Assembly (NCBI GenBank): GCA_963969495.1
Contig: OZ018319.1
Span: 206,781,733 to 206,845,732 of the forward strand
Direction: 5' to 3'
Length of the DNA: 64,000 bases
Source of the DNA: Ceratothoa steindachneri
Lineage: Eukaryota > Arthropoda > Malacostraca > Isopoda > Cymothoidae
Positions 36,601-47,272 of this stretch are shown piece after piece. The translations under genes were made by a program, and so were the position numbers. The notes under the pieces were generated by a model. That model ran no database searches, was not told the origin of the DNA, and was given only the letters and a program-made list of their open reading frames with translations. Position 1 is the stretch's first letter, and each line of letters opens with the position of its first letter.

Positions 36601-37379
36601 TGTTTGAAGTCAGCGGGGCTCTACCCTGCGCTGCGTCTGTCTTCACGGCCGAGCTGGTGGCAATACACCACTCGGTACGGGAGATTACGCGACGTGCCCG
36701 GTTCGGAGACCAGATTGTGATCTATAGCGACTCACAAAGCGCTCTGAGTGCTCTCGGGGCATTGGAATCTCCGCATCCCCTGGTTCGCGATATCCGTGAC
36801 GCCACTGTTTTGGCGAGCCGGGCAGATGTCGAGATTATCTTCTGCTGGGTTCCAGGACATGTAGGAATTGCGGGGAATGAGCACGCCGATGAGGACGCCA
36901 AAGAGTCCGCGAGGACTCTGCGACCGGACCAGCGTTTCGCTCTTCCTCACACCGACTACATGGCAGGAATACGGGCAGCTCTTCGGACTGCTTGGCAAAG
37001 AAGATGGGAGACGGTCGAAGGGAACTTAAAGTTGCGTGCCATTGCGCCGCGACTGTTCCCATGGACCTATCCCCCAATGTCGCGGCGGCTGCAGGTTGCT
37101 TTCTGTCGTCTTCGAATCGGACACACTCGTGTTACGCATCGCTACTTGATGGAGCGCTCGCATGCGCCCTATTGCAACGACTGCGTCGTCCCTTAGACTG
37201 TTCGGCATATTCTTGTCGAATGTCCCAGTCTGGGTGATCTTCTCGCACGATACCTGTCTCGGTACCGGGATGGGCGGGGTCGCTACCACCTGTCCCTTGT
37301 ACTCGGGACGAGTGCGTGCACCATGACTGGTGGACTTATTGACTTTTTGGGAGGGGCCGGCCTTCTCCCCTTTATTTAA
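33671..37379 (+). pseudogene. LINE D ORF2 (endonuclease, RT, RNase H), few breaks
   Basis: Endonuclease (33671-34340): IFLQWNCRGLRANWEE, IFLQETMLG, LLGDLNGRYPLWED, SCLDLSLCSSD, then a TGA after AQPDWD and a frameshift. RT frame open for 428 codons (34950-36236): PISQTSCVCKLMEKLENS, AQCGFRKFNSTSDALLRL, FFDLEKAYDTAWRYG, GVPQGSVLSVTLF, LYVDDLSISF, LAKTKVVHFC, DRRLTWEAHIRSL. A TGA at 36234-36236 breaks it. RNase H (36390-37196): VYTNGSKF (Asn instead of the catalytic Asp of TDGS), FTAELVAIHHS, IYSDSQSALS, WVPGHVGIAGNEHADED. A TAG at about 37194 ends the frame before the Cys/His-rich end; the family stop is TAA at 37377-37379. Confidence 0.82.
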
Positions 37380-37529
37380 GGTTCCTTTTTTTTGTTATTG
37401 TTTTGTTTGTAGTTTGCACTCTCCTACACCGGGGTCAGGGGGACCTCCCCCCGCTGCCGGAGATTGCTTCGATTGTTAAGTTTTCCACTTTATATCATTG
37501 TTAAGTTTTCATATTTTTACTTTAAAGTA

Positions 37530-37585
37530 GCCTAGTTCTAGGCTGTCGTGTTTTTCGGCAACTTATGCCAAAGTGGGTAGTTGCC
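37530..37585 (+). promoter_or_regulatory. 3' UTR double hairpin of LINE D
   Basis: Hairpin 1 is GCCTAG-TT-CTAGGC (37530-37543). Hairpin 2 (37557-37585) is ggcaact/agttgcc: both arms differ from C and B (ggcgact/agtcgcc) in the paired position, so the base pair is kept. Confidence 0.75.
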
Positions 37586-37611
37586 AGATGGGCTCCATAA
37601 AAAAAAAATTT

Positions 37612-39315
37612 GGGGCGCGGCCTAGATTATAACTCTGGAGCGTGCACTCCAACAGGCATTGAAGCGCGTCTCTCGCTATGCAGAAGCGCACAGGTTTTAG
37701 TTTTCTTTGGCCAAGACTAAGGTGGTGCACTTCTGCCGCCACCTACGGCTTCACCCCACCCCAGATTGGTTTCTTAATGGGGTGCGCCTGGATGTGGTTG
37801 AGTCTCACCGTTTCCTTGATCTTGTATTCGACCGACGCCTCACCTGGGAGGCTCATATTCGCAGCCTTAGTGTCTCTTGTACCTGTGCCATGGACATTCT
37901 CCGTTCCGAATCGTTTAGCGCCTGGGGCGCAGATAGGGCTACTCTTCTACTTTTTTCTCGATCCTTTGTTCGTTCAAAGCTCGACTACGGATGAGAGTTT
38001 TATGCATCCGCAGCCGAGCGTTTATTGCGGAAGGTGGATTCAATCCACAACACAGGCCTTCGACTTACGACCAGTGCATTACACTTCCCCCATTGAGAGC
38101 CTGTTGGTCCTTGCTGGGGAGATGCCACTCGCTCTGCTTTGCGTGCAGTGCATCACTCGCCTGTACGCGCGAGCCCGGCGCCTTCCTCAGTCGCCAACAG
38201 CTGTCACTGTTTCCGTAGCTAATCTCGATGGTACCTATGCTCCCGAGAGACGCCAGTCATACCCTAAGCCCTTTGGGTTTAGGGCCAGGAAACTTCTTCG
38301 AGAGCTAGATATAGCTCTCGGGCTGGTGGCACCCCTGGTCCTGCCCAGGACGCCACCTTGGAGGGTACCACATTTGGCTATTTGTCGCCACGCCTCTGCT
38401 CCCAAAGCTTATACTGCGCCGGGAGTATTGCGTTCTACCTTTTTGGAGCACACATCGTGTCACGCTGGAACCGTGCCAGTGTATATGGATGGCTTCAAGT
38501 CCCAAGAGGAGGTCGGCTTCCACGCCGTATCCCCTCTGTTTGAAGTCAGCGGGGCTCTACCCTGCGCTGAGTCTGTCTTCACGCCTGAGCTGGTGGCAAT
38601 ACACCACTCGGTACGGGAGATTACGCGACGTGCCCGGTTCGGAGACCGTATTGTGATCTATAGCGACTCGCAAAGCGCCCTGAGTGCTCTCGGGGCATTG
38701 GAATCTCCGCATCCCCTGGTTCGCGATATCCGTGACGCCACGGTTTTGGCGAGCCGGGCAGATGTCGAGATTATCTTCTGCTGGGTTCCTGGACATGTAG
38801 GAATTGCGGGGAATGAGCGCGCTGATGAGGCCGCCAAAGAGTCCGCGAGGACTCTGCGACCGGACCAGCGTTTCGCTCTTCCTCACACCGACTAAATGGC
38901 AGAAATAAGGGCAGCTCTTCAGGCTGCTTGGCAAAGAAGATGGGAGAAGGTCGAAGGGAACTTAAAGTTGCGTGCCATTGCGCCGCGACTGTTCCCGTGG
39001 ACCTATCTCCCAATGCCGCGGCGGCTTCAGATTGCTTTCTGTCGTCTCCGAATCGGACACACTCGTGTGACACATCGCTACTTGATAGAGCGCTCGCCTG
39101 CGCCCTATTACAACCACTGCATCGTCCCCTAGACTGTTCGGCACATTTTTGTCGAATGTCCCAGTCTGGGTGATCTTCGCGCACGATACCTGTCCCGGTA
39201 CCGGGATGTGCGGGGTCGCTACCGCCTGTCCCTTGTACTCGGGACAGTTGTGTGCACATTGACTTGTGGACTTGTTTACTTTTGGAAGTAGGCCGGGCTT
39301 CTTCCCTTTATTTAA
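37612..39315 (+). pseudogene. LINE E ORF2 C-terminal part (RT thumb, RNase H)
   Basis: RT remnant: LAKTKVVHFC-like sequence at 37705-37735, DRRLTWEAHIRSL at about 37830. RNase H: VYMDGFKSQEEVGFH (38475-38525; the catalytic Asp is kept, flanking residues changed), FTPELVAIHHS, IYSDSQSALS, WVPGHVGIAGNERADEA. A TAA at 38893-38895 follows LPHTD. The end region resumes in frame (YYNHCIVP) and a TAG follows at about 39130. Family stop TAA at 39313-39315. Confidence 0.8.
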
Positions 39316-39466
39316 GGTTCTTTTTTTGTTATTGGTTTGTTTGTAGGTTGCACTCTCCTGCACCGGGGTGAGGCGAACCTCCCTTCGCTGCCGGAGATTG
39401 CTTCCTGATTGTTAAGTTTTTCCGCTTTATATCATTGTTAAGTTTTTATATTTTTATTTTAAAGTA

Positions 39467-39522
39467 GCCTAGTTCTAGGCTGTCGTGTTTTTCGGCGACT
39501 TATGCCCAAGTGGGTAGTTGCC
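39467..39522 (+). promoter_or_regulatory. 3' UTR double hairpin of LINE E
   Basis: Hairpin 1 is GCCTAG-TT-CTAGGC (39467-39480). Hairpin 2 (39494-39522) is ggcgact/agttgcc: the variable position is a G-U wobble, intermediate between the G-C of B and C and the A-U of D. Confidence 0.75.
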
Positions 39523-39552
39523 AGATGGGCTCTATAAAATTAAAAAAAAATT

Positions 39553-39565
39553 TAACAACGCTTTC
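39553..39565. repeat. Target-site duplication of the D+E insertion, 3' copy
   Basis: taacaacgctttc, 12 of 13 identical to 30763-30775. Confidence 0.85.
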
Positions 39566-40024
39566 TCTGTCCTAATATTTGCACACTGTCATCTAACAAA
39601 TCCCAATACTTGACTCTCGAATTTAAAAGCTAGGCATTGAACTTTGTGAGACTAATATCTCTGACAAGTTCGTTGATATCTTTTTGGTTGGGGTAGTATG
39701 GGTTTATCTCCTCGGCTGCACCCCTGTAATCTGGATCAATGACTTCCTCCTCTCTTGAACTGTTTTTCCTTTCTAAAACCTGCCGCTCTCTTTTTGGAGG
39801 AGTAGGTACGGGGAGCTCAGAACTGTGTGGCACTGGCGCATTAGATGACAAAAGGTCTGAATACATAATAACAGGCGCATATTTGCCTGCAGAAGAAACA
39901 ATTGCTTGAGTGGTCAGTTCGTTCCTTCCAAATTCGTGGAATGGCGAAATATACAAATACTTTTCACTTACTGTTATTAGAAATGTTAAAAAAATCCAGT
40001 ATCCAAATAAACAAAACACATTAT

Positions 40025-40027
40025 ATT

Positions 40028-40103
<76 letters not shown>
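40025..40103. repeat. (AT)n microsatellite inside the FHQD gene, possibly in an intron
   Basis: On the minus strand the coding sequence CKRILEG is directly followed by GTAATATATA. It resumes near FAIPRIW after ctaataacAG at about 39971-39980. A GT...AG intron of about 140 bp, in which the microsatellite has grown, would fit, but about ten family residues are also missing or diverged. Confidence 0.95.
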
Positions 40104-40104
<1 letters not shown>

Positions 40105-40816
40105 CCTTCCAGAATTCTTTTGCAGAGCTCGCAGGTGAAATGAGGTGCCAAAGGTTTGTCTTGATCTCCGACTGGCATGCCGAAATATGCCTTGTAGGCC
40201 TCACACATTTTAGCATATCTCTGTACAAAGTCCTTTTTCGCTCTCCCCTTAATAAATTCGCCGTATACATTTCAAAATGCGTCTTTTGGATGCTTACAAC
40301 ATCTTGAAACCATGTGTGACGAATGCTTCTATCAGTGACGATGACTGCGCTATGTCGGGTAGAGTTAAACTGATCTGTTGAGTAGACATTCTTTGTATTT
40401 ATACATTCATATACGTTGCCAGACTGTTCTAGAAATTCTTCAAACATATAAAATATTCTCGAAAGTTCTAGAAAGCTTTACAGTTTATTTTTCACCAAAT
40501 TAGTGCTGAATCTATGTGGAATGTAAGAGAACTGCCATTGTTGTTTAGTTCGATAACTTTTTAATTACGGTATATCATCTTTATAACATAACTGAAAAAA
40601 AACATAACCCTAAAACTTTTTATATATTTTTACTATTTGCATTAAAATAATGTTATTTAAAATAAATGACTTAATTTAATAATTCAATGTCCTAGCCACA
40701 AAAGCAAAATTTGGGGATTAAAATTTACTTTTTTTTATTTAATAGAGCCATAAATAATTGAGAAATGACACTTTTAACCCAAAGACAAAACAAAAGTGAA
40801 ATTTTGTTACACGGTG

Positions 40817-42170
40817 GAATTAAAGACATAAAATTATAGGAAGTAGGTTAACAGATACTCAGTGGTATTTGGAAGGCGAGATTCAGAATCATCGTGCAAA
40901 ATATTCAAGAGTAAAGACTCAAATGTGAGAAAATAGAAAAAGCCATTCTGATAAACGTGAATCTGTAAGCATTGCCTAATAAAGTGTCAATATAGCATTC
41001 TATTTTAATCGTGGGTTTCTATAGCTATTGGCAGTGTTTTCCTAGACAGGCTGCCAGATCAAATACTTTTTCCTCATCAATTTTTCTCTCTATCTGCCAC
41101 TTTTTCTTTCCCCCTCGCCACTTTGTTTTTACCTGCAGTGAAGCATCAGGTCACGCGTCTCTTTTTTTGCAAAAAGGAGTAATGTTCAATTGTACCCATT
41201 TAGAGCCATGAAATGATTCATATGACCACGGGAAATATGGTTATTCACCCTGGAGATTTCAAACCTGCCATCAGATTTGACGCTGGGTGGCGCTATCTAG
41301 TAGCTGAAGCCTCATTTAGCCCTCTCAAAGGCACTTGTAAGTGATTTGAACCATAGGAAACCATCAATGAAATAACCATTTATCATCTTATCACAAAACG
41401 ACGCTGCTCATTGGAGGAACTTTCCCTCTTGTTATATTTCATTATTTTTATGACAGATTTATTCCGTTAAATGTCTTGGATATTATTCTTTTTTCCATAA
41501 GATCGAATTTGGAGATATAAAACGTGCGGTATTTGTTGCCATATTAAGTGAGCAAATCTGTATCACCTATTGAAATAAATGGATTCATTGTTTGCGTTAT
41601 GGCGAATAATATTATTTCTATTGGTTTTATTGTTTAAGTTTGTGGTACTTTATTTAAGTTTCCCGTATGTATTTGCGAGCTCCTTCGATCTGCTAAGTGT
41701 GGTAGAAACCTTTTCTTTATCAAGTTTACAGGGTTCTTCATGTAAATACTTTGCTCTTCATGAACCGTACGTACACAAGTACACCTTCCTTCCCTTCCTT
41801 CCAGGACTTCACTTCCACCATATTTATTAGGTCCTATTAGCATGCCCAATCATTATTGGAGAAACGATTAGATAGAGACATTGAGAGACATTTTGGGTCG
41901 AAACAACCAAGTGGAACGCATTTCCTTTCTTCCTTTTCTCCAAAATATTTAATTATGTTCCTTAATCCACATAAGAACTAAGGTTATGAGCGGAAATAGG
42001 AAATGAGTCAAAAGGATGCGCTGAAGTAATGATAAAAGGAAAACTAATGTCACACCTCGACTAAACCTCCTTATTTTCAAGAAATATGGCAGATCACCCG
42101 ATGATAATTGGTGCTCGTGGGGGTATGTAATTCTCCAGTGTCAAATGCAGTACAGTTGCTTATCTTATAA
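40817..42170. other. AT-rich spacer, no recognised gene
   Basis: Only short open frames (for example 41579-41830, Leu/Phe-rich) with no domain. Nothing else was recognised. Confidence 0.4.
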
Positions 42171-45100
42171 GTGACACCTTCGGTGTGTTAAAAAAAATCA
42201 ACTTTTTCTAATATCCATAGGTTTCCGTACATTATTCCATGCTTTTTGACCTGAAAAAGCTGGAAATTACAAATATTTTGTCGTAGGATGTTAGAAAGCA
42301 TCGCTGTATGATGCTTTAACTTTTTAACTTGGAATCGTCCAAAAACGCTAGTTTCAGGCTCTCTTAAATCATGTTTTGTACTGTAACATTTTATCTAAAC
42401 ACCATAGAGAAACAATTAGGTATCAAATGAAAGAGCATTAAATTACTAAATAATTATAATAATTAATGATTAATAATAAATAATTCATAATAATTGTCCA
42501 TCATTTTTCAAGAAATAACAGAAACTGAATCAGAATCTAGAAAACCATCTACAAGTTACAACTTCACTCTGGCATTATGCCAGTGCTTCAGGAAGTTCAG
42601 TGGGCGCAGAGTTAACATATTAAAAAGTTTACCTACAATCCATAGTCAGGTGTCAACTGCGTCATCTACCAAGTCGCTCGCTAGGATCAAGATAAAGACC
42701 AAGTACAGCTCAATGAAGCTTTACATGAAACCACATGAAAAATATCGAGCTCTGATTTAAAGCAAAAGAAGAGAAAGTAGCCGTAGAGGAAAATGAGGAG
42801 AATTTGTTCTCGAATTATGCAACCTGTTTGATATAGGAGTTCCAGGTGTAATCAAGGAAATACAGAATAACAAAGAGAGAAAAAGTGAGAATATTAGATT
42901 CTACGATGACTAAAAGACAGATAAAAGGTCCTATGTTAATAATTTTGAAACAAGATCCCTGCAGCAGGAGGAGAACTATGAAAGACTGCAGCATAAAGAA
43001 GAACAAGGTAAAAATAATTAATCTGAACGTAAGAAAAAATTAAGTTTTACTTCATTGTTAAATTTAGCATGTACTTACCAACTATGGTATTGTCTTACCA
43101 TGTACTATTTTACAGCGGCAGCAGAACAAGGGACAGTTATGTAGTTGTTCATGTGGATGAGTTTACCTGGGGGGACTCAAGTGAGAACGGTGCTAACATA
43201 AAATACATTAATTACTATCAGTCTCATCCAGGATGTTCTTAACATCAAGATACTGTAACTAGAGTGACTTTAACGCTTCTCAGGAAGGTTATAGAATATG
43301 ATATATTCTGCAATATAGCTGAAATTATTCTGTTTTTTTAGCACTTATGTTAATGCCATGATTTCGACCACATTGAAAGTTTGAGTCCTGTTCTGGATAA
43401 CTTGGTCATTTTAACCTCAACAACGTGTCGCAATAGAATGCTGTCCAGGTATAATATAAGCCAGTCACTTCAGGGTTTTTTGAAAATATCACACTGTACG
43501 TTGCCTTAAACTGGGATGGAAAGTTTCTCAAAGAGGTCTTGGGCAGTAATCTTGTAGACCCTCAGAGACTTTACCTATGCTAGTGTCTGGTACACCTTCA
43601 TAAAATTAAGGTAAGTTATTAGGACTAACTGTTATAGACAATTCTTCTGGCATAACTCAAGCTTTGTTTAATGGATTTACTATAGACATGATAGCTTACA
43701 TATAATGTTATTGGCCTTGTTTTGGACATTACATGGTATAACTCTGGAGTTCATAGAAGAGCTGCCAAATTGCTAGTAAAAATGCTGAATAAAAGGTGTT
43801 TTATCTAACCTATCCACCTCATATTTTAGAAATCCTAATAACAGCAGTTTGAAGACGCTATTTGGGAAGGTAAAGGGGGACATACAATCCATGGTTTGAG
43901 CCTCAGAAGGATGTTAAATGGACTTTTCCAAGGAAAACCCTATAATGCTGGCTACCAACGGCAAATCGTTGCAAGAAAAGACGAAGAATAGTAAAAAAAT
44001 ACCTCAAGCCATTCTAACAGAAGAAAGGCTTCCAAGAGCCGACCTACAGACAAATAGTTGAACGAACAGTCATTGTTCTTGGACAAATGCCTCATCGTGT
44101 TCACTAGAGTCGACCAGGCGCAATTTATCAGACCATATAGATGGCCAGAAACCTATTCTCTATGAAAATACTGATGTTTGCAGATTAACTTGAGTACGAC
44201 GAAGACACTCTATCAAAGCTTGCGCTTTTCTACACTCTTTTATGGATGATGTCAATGTCTCTTACAGATGCTCTGGTGAATGATCTAAGTCTAATCCAGG
44301 ACATGTTGTTAATATGCTAGAAAACCACAAATGGTACCTGGCGCAGGAAGAAGTGCTACTTGCTCTGTTTCAATAGTAGATTAATTAACACATTTAAGTC
44401 ACATATGGATGGACACGTACGAAGAGCCAGACAGCTTCAAAACAGGAAAGCCTCTATTCCAGAGAGTAAGCTAAGACCACCCTGGTTGATCTCATCGGCC
44501 CAGAATCACATTTTCTGCTCTGCTGGACACACTGAAATTTGGATTCAAGTATCTTCTGGAAACTGTCACGTCTTGGCCATAAAATGAGGTGTAGGTTAAA
44601 AATCTGAAAGTGATGAATGATATTACTGAACGGGGTGTCAAGATAATGAGCAACTTTGCACACTTCATAGATACTAAGAACATCTCCTTCAAGCTGTGGA
44701 GGTTGACAGGCGCTGCTTTGACAGCTTCAAGAAACAAACTCGCAACAACTGACTGTTTAAATATAATTATGTAATTAATCATCATGTAATGTTTTCATTC
44801 CTTGATTGATTAGACTAGTGACAAAATATTAATCTCAAATTCGTATCATGAGAAAAGGAATTATGACATTTCTGACATCTTTATATGTAGCAATGTGCCA
44901 CTTCTTGCCCCAAGATTAAAATAATGTATAATGTAGAACGAAGCTTAAAATATTTTAAGTTGGTGCCTATTTTGTTGCTTTATATTGTCTAAATAAAAAG
45001 ATTCTAGCACAAAACAAGATACAAGGGACCCCGAAACTGGTGCTTTTAGATGATTTCAAAGCAAATAGTTTAAAGCTCCATGTAGCAAGGCATCACAACA

Positions 45101-45231
45101 TCCTATGTCAAAATAGTCGTAATTTTCTTCTTTTTCAGGTTAAAGAGCATGGGAAAATGTACTGATAGCTATGAAAATAAGAAAAATTTGATTTTTAAAC
45201 AGGCCTATTGACACCTTTTAGCGGGACACAT
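42171..45231. mobile_element. DNA-transposon-like element with long (about 220 bp) inverted arms
   Basis: The left arm (about 42171-42400) and right arm (about 44980-45231) are inverted copies, diverged but clearly collinear. Shared blocks include, left/right read inward, gttaaaaaaaatcaa / gtttaaaaatcaaat, ccatgctttttgacctgaaa / ccatgctctttaacctgaaa, taggatgtt and ctagtttc / ccagtttc. The interior (2.6 kb) holds an open frame at 42494-42760 (MSIIFQEITETESESRKPST and on, 88 residues, Ser/Lys-rich) and many stop-broken fragments. I could not recognise a transposase. The tips (gtgacacc... / tgtcccgc...) do not resemble those of the FHQD transposon. No target duplication was identified. Confidence 0.55.
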
Positions 45232-46147
45232 TAAGAAATAGAAGTAGGGGTAGATGAAAATGAATAGATGTGTTTAATATAGTCCAAGAGTGCTGAAATC
45301 AATGGAGGTGTAGAATACAAGTGTCCTGAAATGTATGGACCATAACGCCAGCATTTATCATTTGTCTCTCTCTGAATGTAATGTAGTTTGCACCAAGGAT
45401 GGATGCAAGCCTGAGCAAATGCCTCGACGTCCTGGGTTGCCTAGTCGTCAGGATTCCTGTCTCGGTCTTGCTGATGGAGTGCTAAAGGAAACTAGTTAAA
45501 CTGTACCTGTATATAGAAATTAAACAATAGAACGTATTTACTTCCTGGAAAAATGCTGTGGTCCATTATTTTTCTTTTCCTTAAATATAAACATAGCAAG
45601 TTTTCATTCTACTTATTTACAAGGTATAGATATAAAAGTCCCTCCTATGAATAAAACAAAGGATTATACATGAACTTATAACTTATTAGCTATGGCTGAA
45701 GTAAAATACAAAATATCTTAAACTAATTCATAAGATTGGACGATAGATAAGAGTGGGAGATTATTCTTCAAGACTAGATGTTAATATTTGTAATTTATAA
45801 GACACTTAATTTTCCCCTTTAATTACACTGAAAAAACACAATTTTCCTTGAATTAGATCTGACACTCGCATTTGATAACTACTGGTCACTTAATACCCCA
45901 AATTACCCCAGTTCTTTTGTATCACATCAAAATTTTAAGTTACAGGATACCCTCACTTTGTATAAATAAAAGTTAAAAATACTGCATTTACCAAATTTAA
46001 GTTTATTATATACACTCTTTTAATAATTTACCTACACTGGAAAATAATAAATTATTACTTGGCTGTATTCTTTGGACCACTTTATTTTGTTCAAATAAAG
46101 GATATTATTTCTCTAAGTCAAATTATGCGCAAGTAGTTAAGGCAAAT
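45232..46147. other. AT-rich spacer, nothing recognised
   Basis: No ORF, repeat or RNA gene that I can support. Confidence 0.4.
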
Positions 46148-47272
46148 ATTTACGCTTATGGCTTTTACTGCAATGTGGTCAATTTCGCTTTATACTCCAA
46201 CAGTAGTGAGCCAACATATTTGCATGCCATTTATCCTGATACCTTACCTTCCTTGACATTCAAATCTTGGTGGAATCATTCAACTTGTTGGGCGGCTCAG
46301 TTCACCAAGGTTTTCCGAGAAGTTAATAAGATAGCTATCGGAAAATGCTCGTGTATTTGCAAGAATGTTCTGCACAAAGTATTTGACTCATAACTAAGCA
46401 TTCTTTTGAGTTTTGACATTGTCCCGATGAAATGTTCATTTTTGGTGAGCTTCCGAATTTATAGAACATCACATACACAGGCCTTGTTTTTAAATTTGAC
46501 ATGCCAGGAAATTCCAAAATGAGGTACTTAAAACATTTGTCTTCCGTTGGAAATACTCTAACGAATGGCTTCATGAGACTTTGATTCCAGAGATGGGAAT
46601 ATAATTTTCCCTCTCTCAATAAGTAGCTCATGCAGAATGCGGGGTCACCTGGTTTGAGGTCATATCTTGGAAGCCAATTACTTACCACCAAATGCTTCAC
46701 TCGATCTCTGCTGTCACATGTCTACAGAAAGCAGGTATACTTCGTGCACCCGCATTGCTGACCAAAATAGAAACACCATTTTAAAATAAACACAGATGAT
46801 CCAATTGTGTTTGAGATATAACAAAAACTCAATGACTCTTTATGTTTCCATGTTCTTTATGCCCAACTAGGACTGCACCATTTAAATTGGCATTGTGGAG
46901 GAAAAGACACTTTAATCTCCGCCTTGGGTTATCAATAAAAAGAGGCCATTTATTTGAGTTGTAGATCGGAATTACCAATTTTGCCAGGGAATTCTATGGG
47001 TTATGGCAATAGACAAAGCTACTGTCTCTTCGAAGGTACTGCAGAAATGCACTCTCCCTAGGTTGAAAGTAGGATACCTTCGCTCTTTTTCCAAGTATGT
47101 TTTTCTTATTTAGTCTTATTCCTAGGAGTTCTGAAGCTTTTAGGATAGACCCAAATCTCGTACCAAATCATTCATCTCACACTGATTAAATCTCTTAAGA
47201 GCTAATTCATCTTCAATTAAAAATTCTGTTTCATTGTTTCACTGAGTTCTTGATCATGATCCAGATCTTCAG
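46148..47272 (-). pseudogene. FHQD-family copy II, decayed
   Basis: Minus strand, in order from 47272: HDQELSETMKQ, EFLIEDELALKRF and NQCEMNDLVRDLGLS (about 47180); degenerate middle; CGCTKYTCFL, a stop, then DSRDRVKHLVVSNWLPRYDL (about 46760-46660). Then KPFVRVFPTEDKCFKYL with EFPGMSNLK (about 46570-46490); in another frame IRKLTKNEHFIGTM (about 46450); then FHQDLNVKE at about 46270 and WHANMLAHYCWSIKRN (46220-46170). The N-terminal Cys-rich region is absent. At least five frameshifts. It matches the block order of copy I and adds the CxxC-like CFLxTCDSRD block that is deleted there. Confidence 0.65.

Larger units (their letters stand above)
30776..37608 (+). mobile_element. LINE D, near full-length RNase H-bearing LINE
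   Basis: It starts with a 5' end shortened by roughly 60 bp relative to C (ccccgt directly followed by ttggccccagc). It then has the full family order and ends in A(10) at about 37599-37608. ORF1 and ORF2 have few breaks, comparable to C. It is followed without host DNA by the truncated copy E, and only the outer ends of D+E carry a target duplication. Confidence 0.92.
37609..39552 (+). mobile_element. LINE E, 5'-truncated copy joined to the 3' end of D
   Basis: It begins inside the RT domain, a few residues after the YVDD motif (ggcgcggcc at about 37614, equal to about 28225 in C), and runs to the family 3' end with A(9) at 39542-39550. It has no target duplication of its own at its 5' end: the base before it is the end of LINE D's poly(A). 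Its 3' flank carries the duplicate of D's 5' flank. Confidence 0.88.
22829..40313 (-). pseudogene. FHQD-family protein gene (copy I), full length but split by LINEs
   Basis: Read from the minus strand, segment 1 (40313 to about 39566) starts MVSRCCKHPKDAF, then a TGA where the family has Cys, then VYGEFIKGRAKKDF, YFGMPVGDQDKPLAPHFTCE and LCKRILEG. After an AT-rich gap, possibly an intron, come FAIPRIWKERTDHSSNCFFC, VPHSSELPVPTPPKRE and NQKDINELVRDISLTKFNA with a stop. Segment 2 (30775-30196) has FFTRQDELCFCHN, GSLFIDSSSRSLRAVLLHNG, YEEFGWEVI, a small deletion, YLKLGIMKQFVRVLDK and VFVGPQVKKIMECK. Segment 3 (23217-22829) has KEFPMNLTRTTKAAWDTF, ENLGRNYGKMGCRM, then in another frame ENLGAYSEEHGERFHQD and LQYKQKSLKITHF, stop at 22829-22831. 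N-terminal Cys pairs suggest zinc binding. Function is unknown; I infer a transposase role from the inverted repeats. Confidence 0.75.
22565..40816 (-). mobile_element. FHQD-family TIR DNA transposon, carrying nested LINEs C and D+E
   Basis: Both ends carry inverted repeats. Left 22565: CACTGTGTAGCACG, then TTTTGTCTTTGG at about 22581, then TTTGCTTTTGTG at about 22662. Right, read inward from 40816: CACCGTGTAACA, then TTTTGTCTTTGG, then TTTGCTTTTGTG. The two inner 12-bp blocks are exact on both sides and their start-to-start spacing agrees (81 vs 82 bp), so the repeats are collinear over roughly 130 bp. Between them, on the minus strand, lies one FHQD gene from start codon to stop. Removing LINE C, the D+E tandem and their duplications leaves about 2.5 kb, a usual size for such an element. 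A target-site duplication was not identified, so the exact outer base is uncertain. The CAC-starting ends are compatible with several superfamilies and I do not assign one. Confidence 0.7.

Noticed and set aside
44360..44587. 75-residue ORF inside the long-arm element as transposase
   Set aside because: No recognisable motif; too short and flanked by stops.
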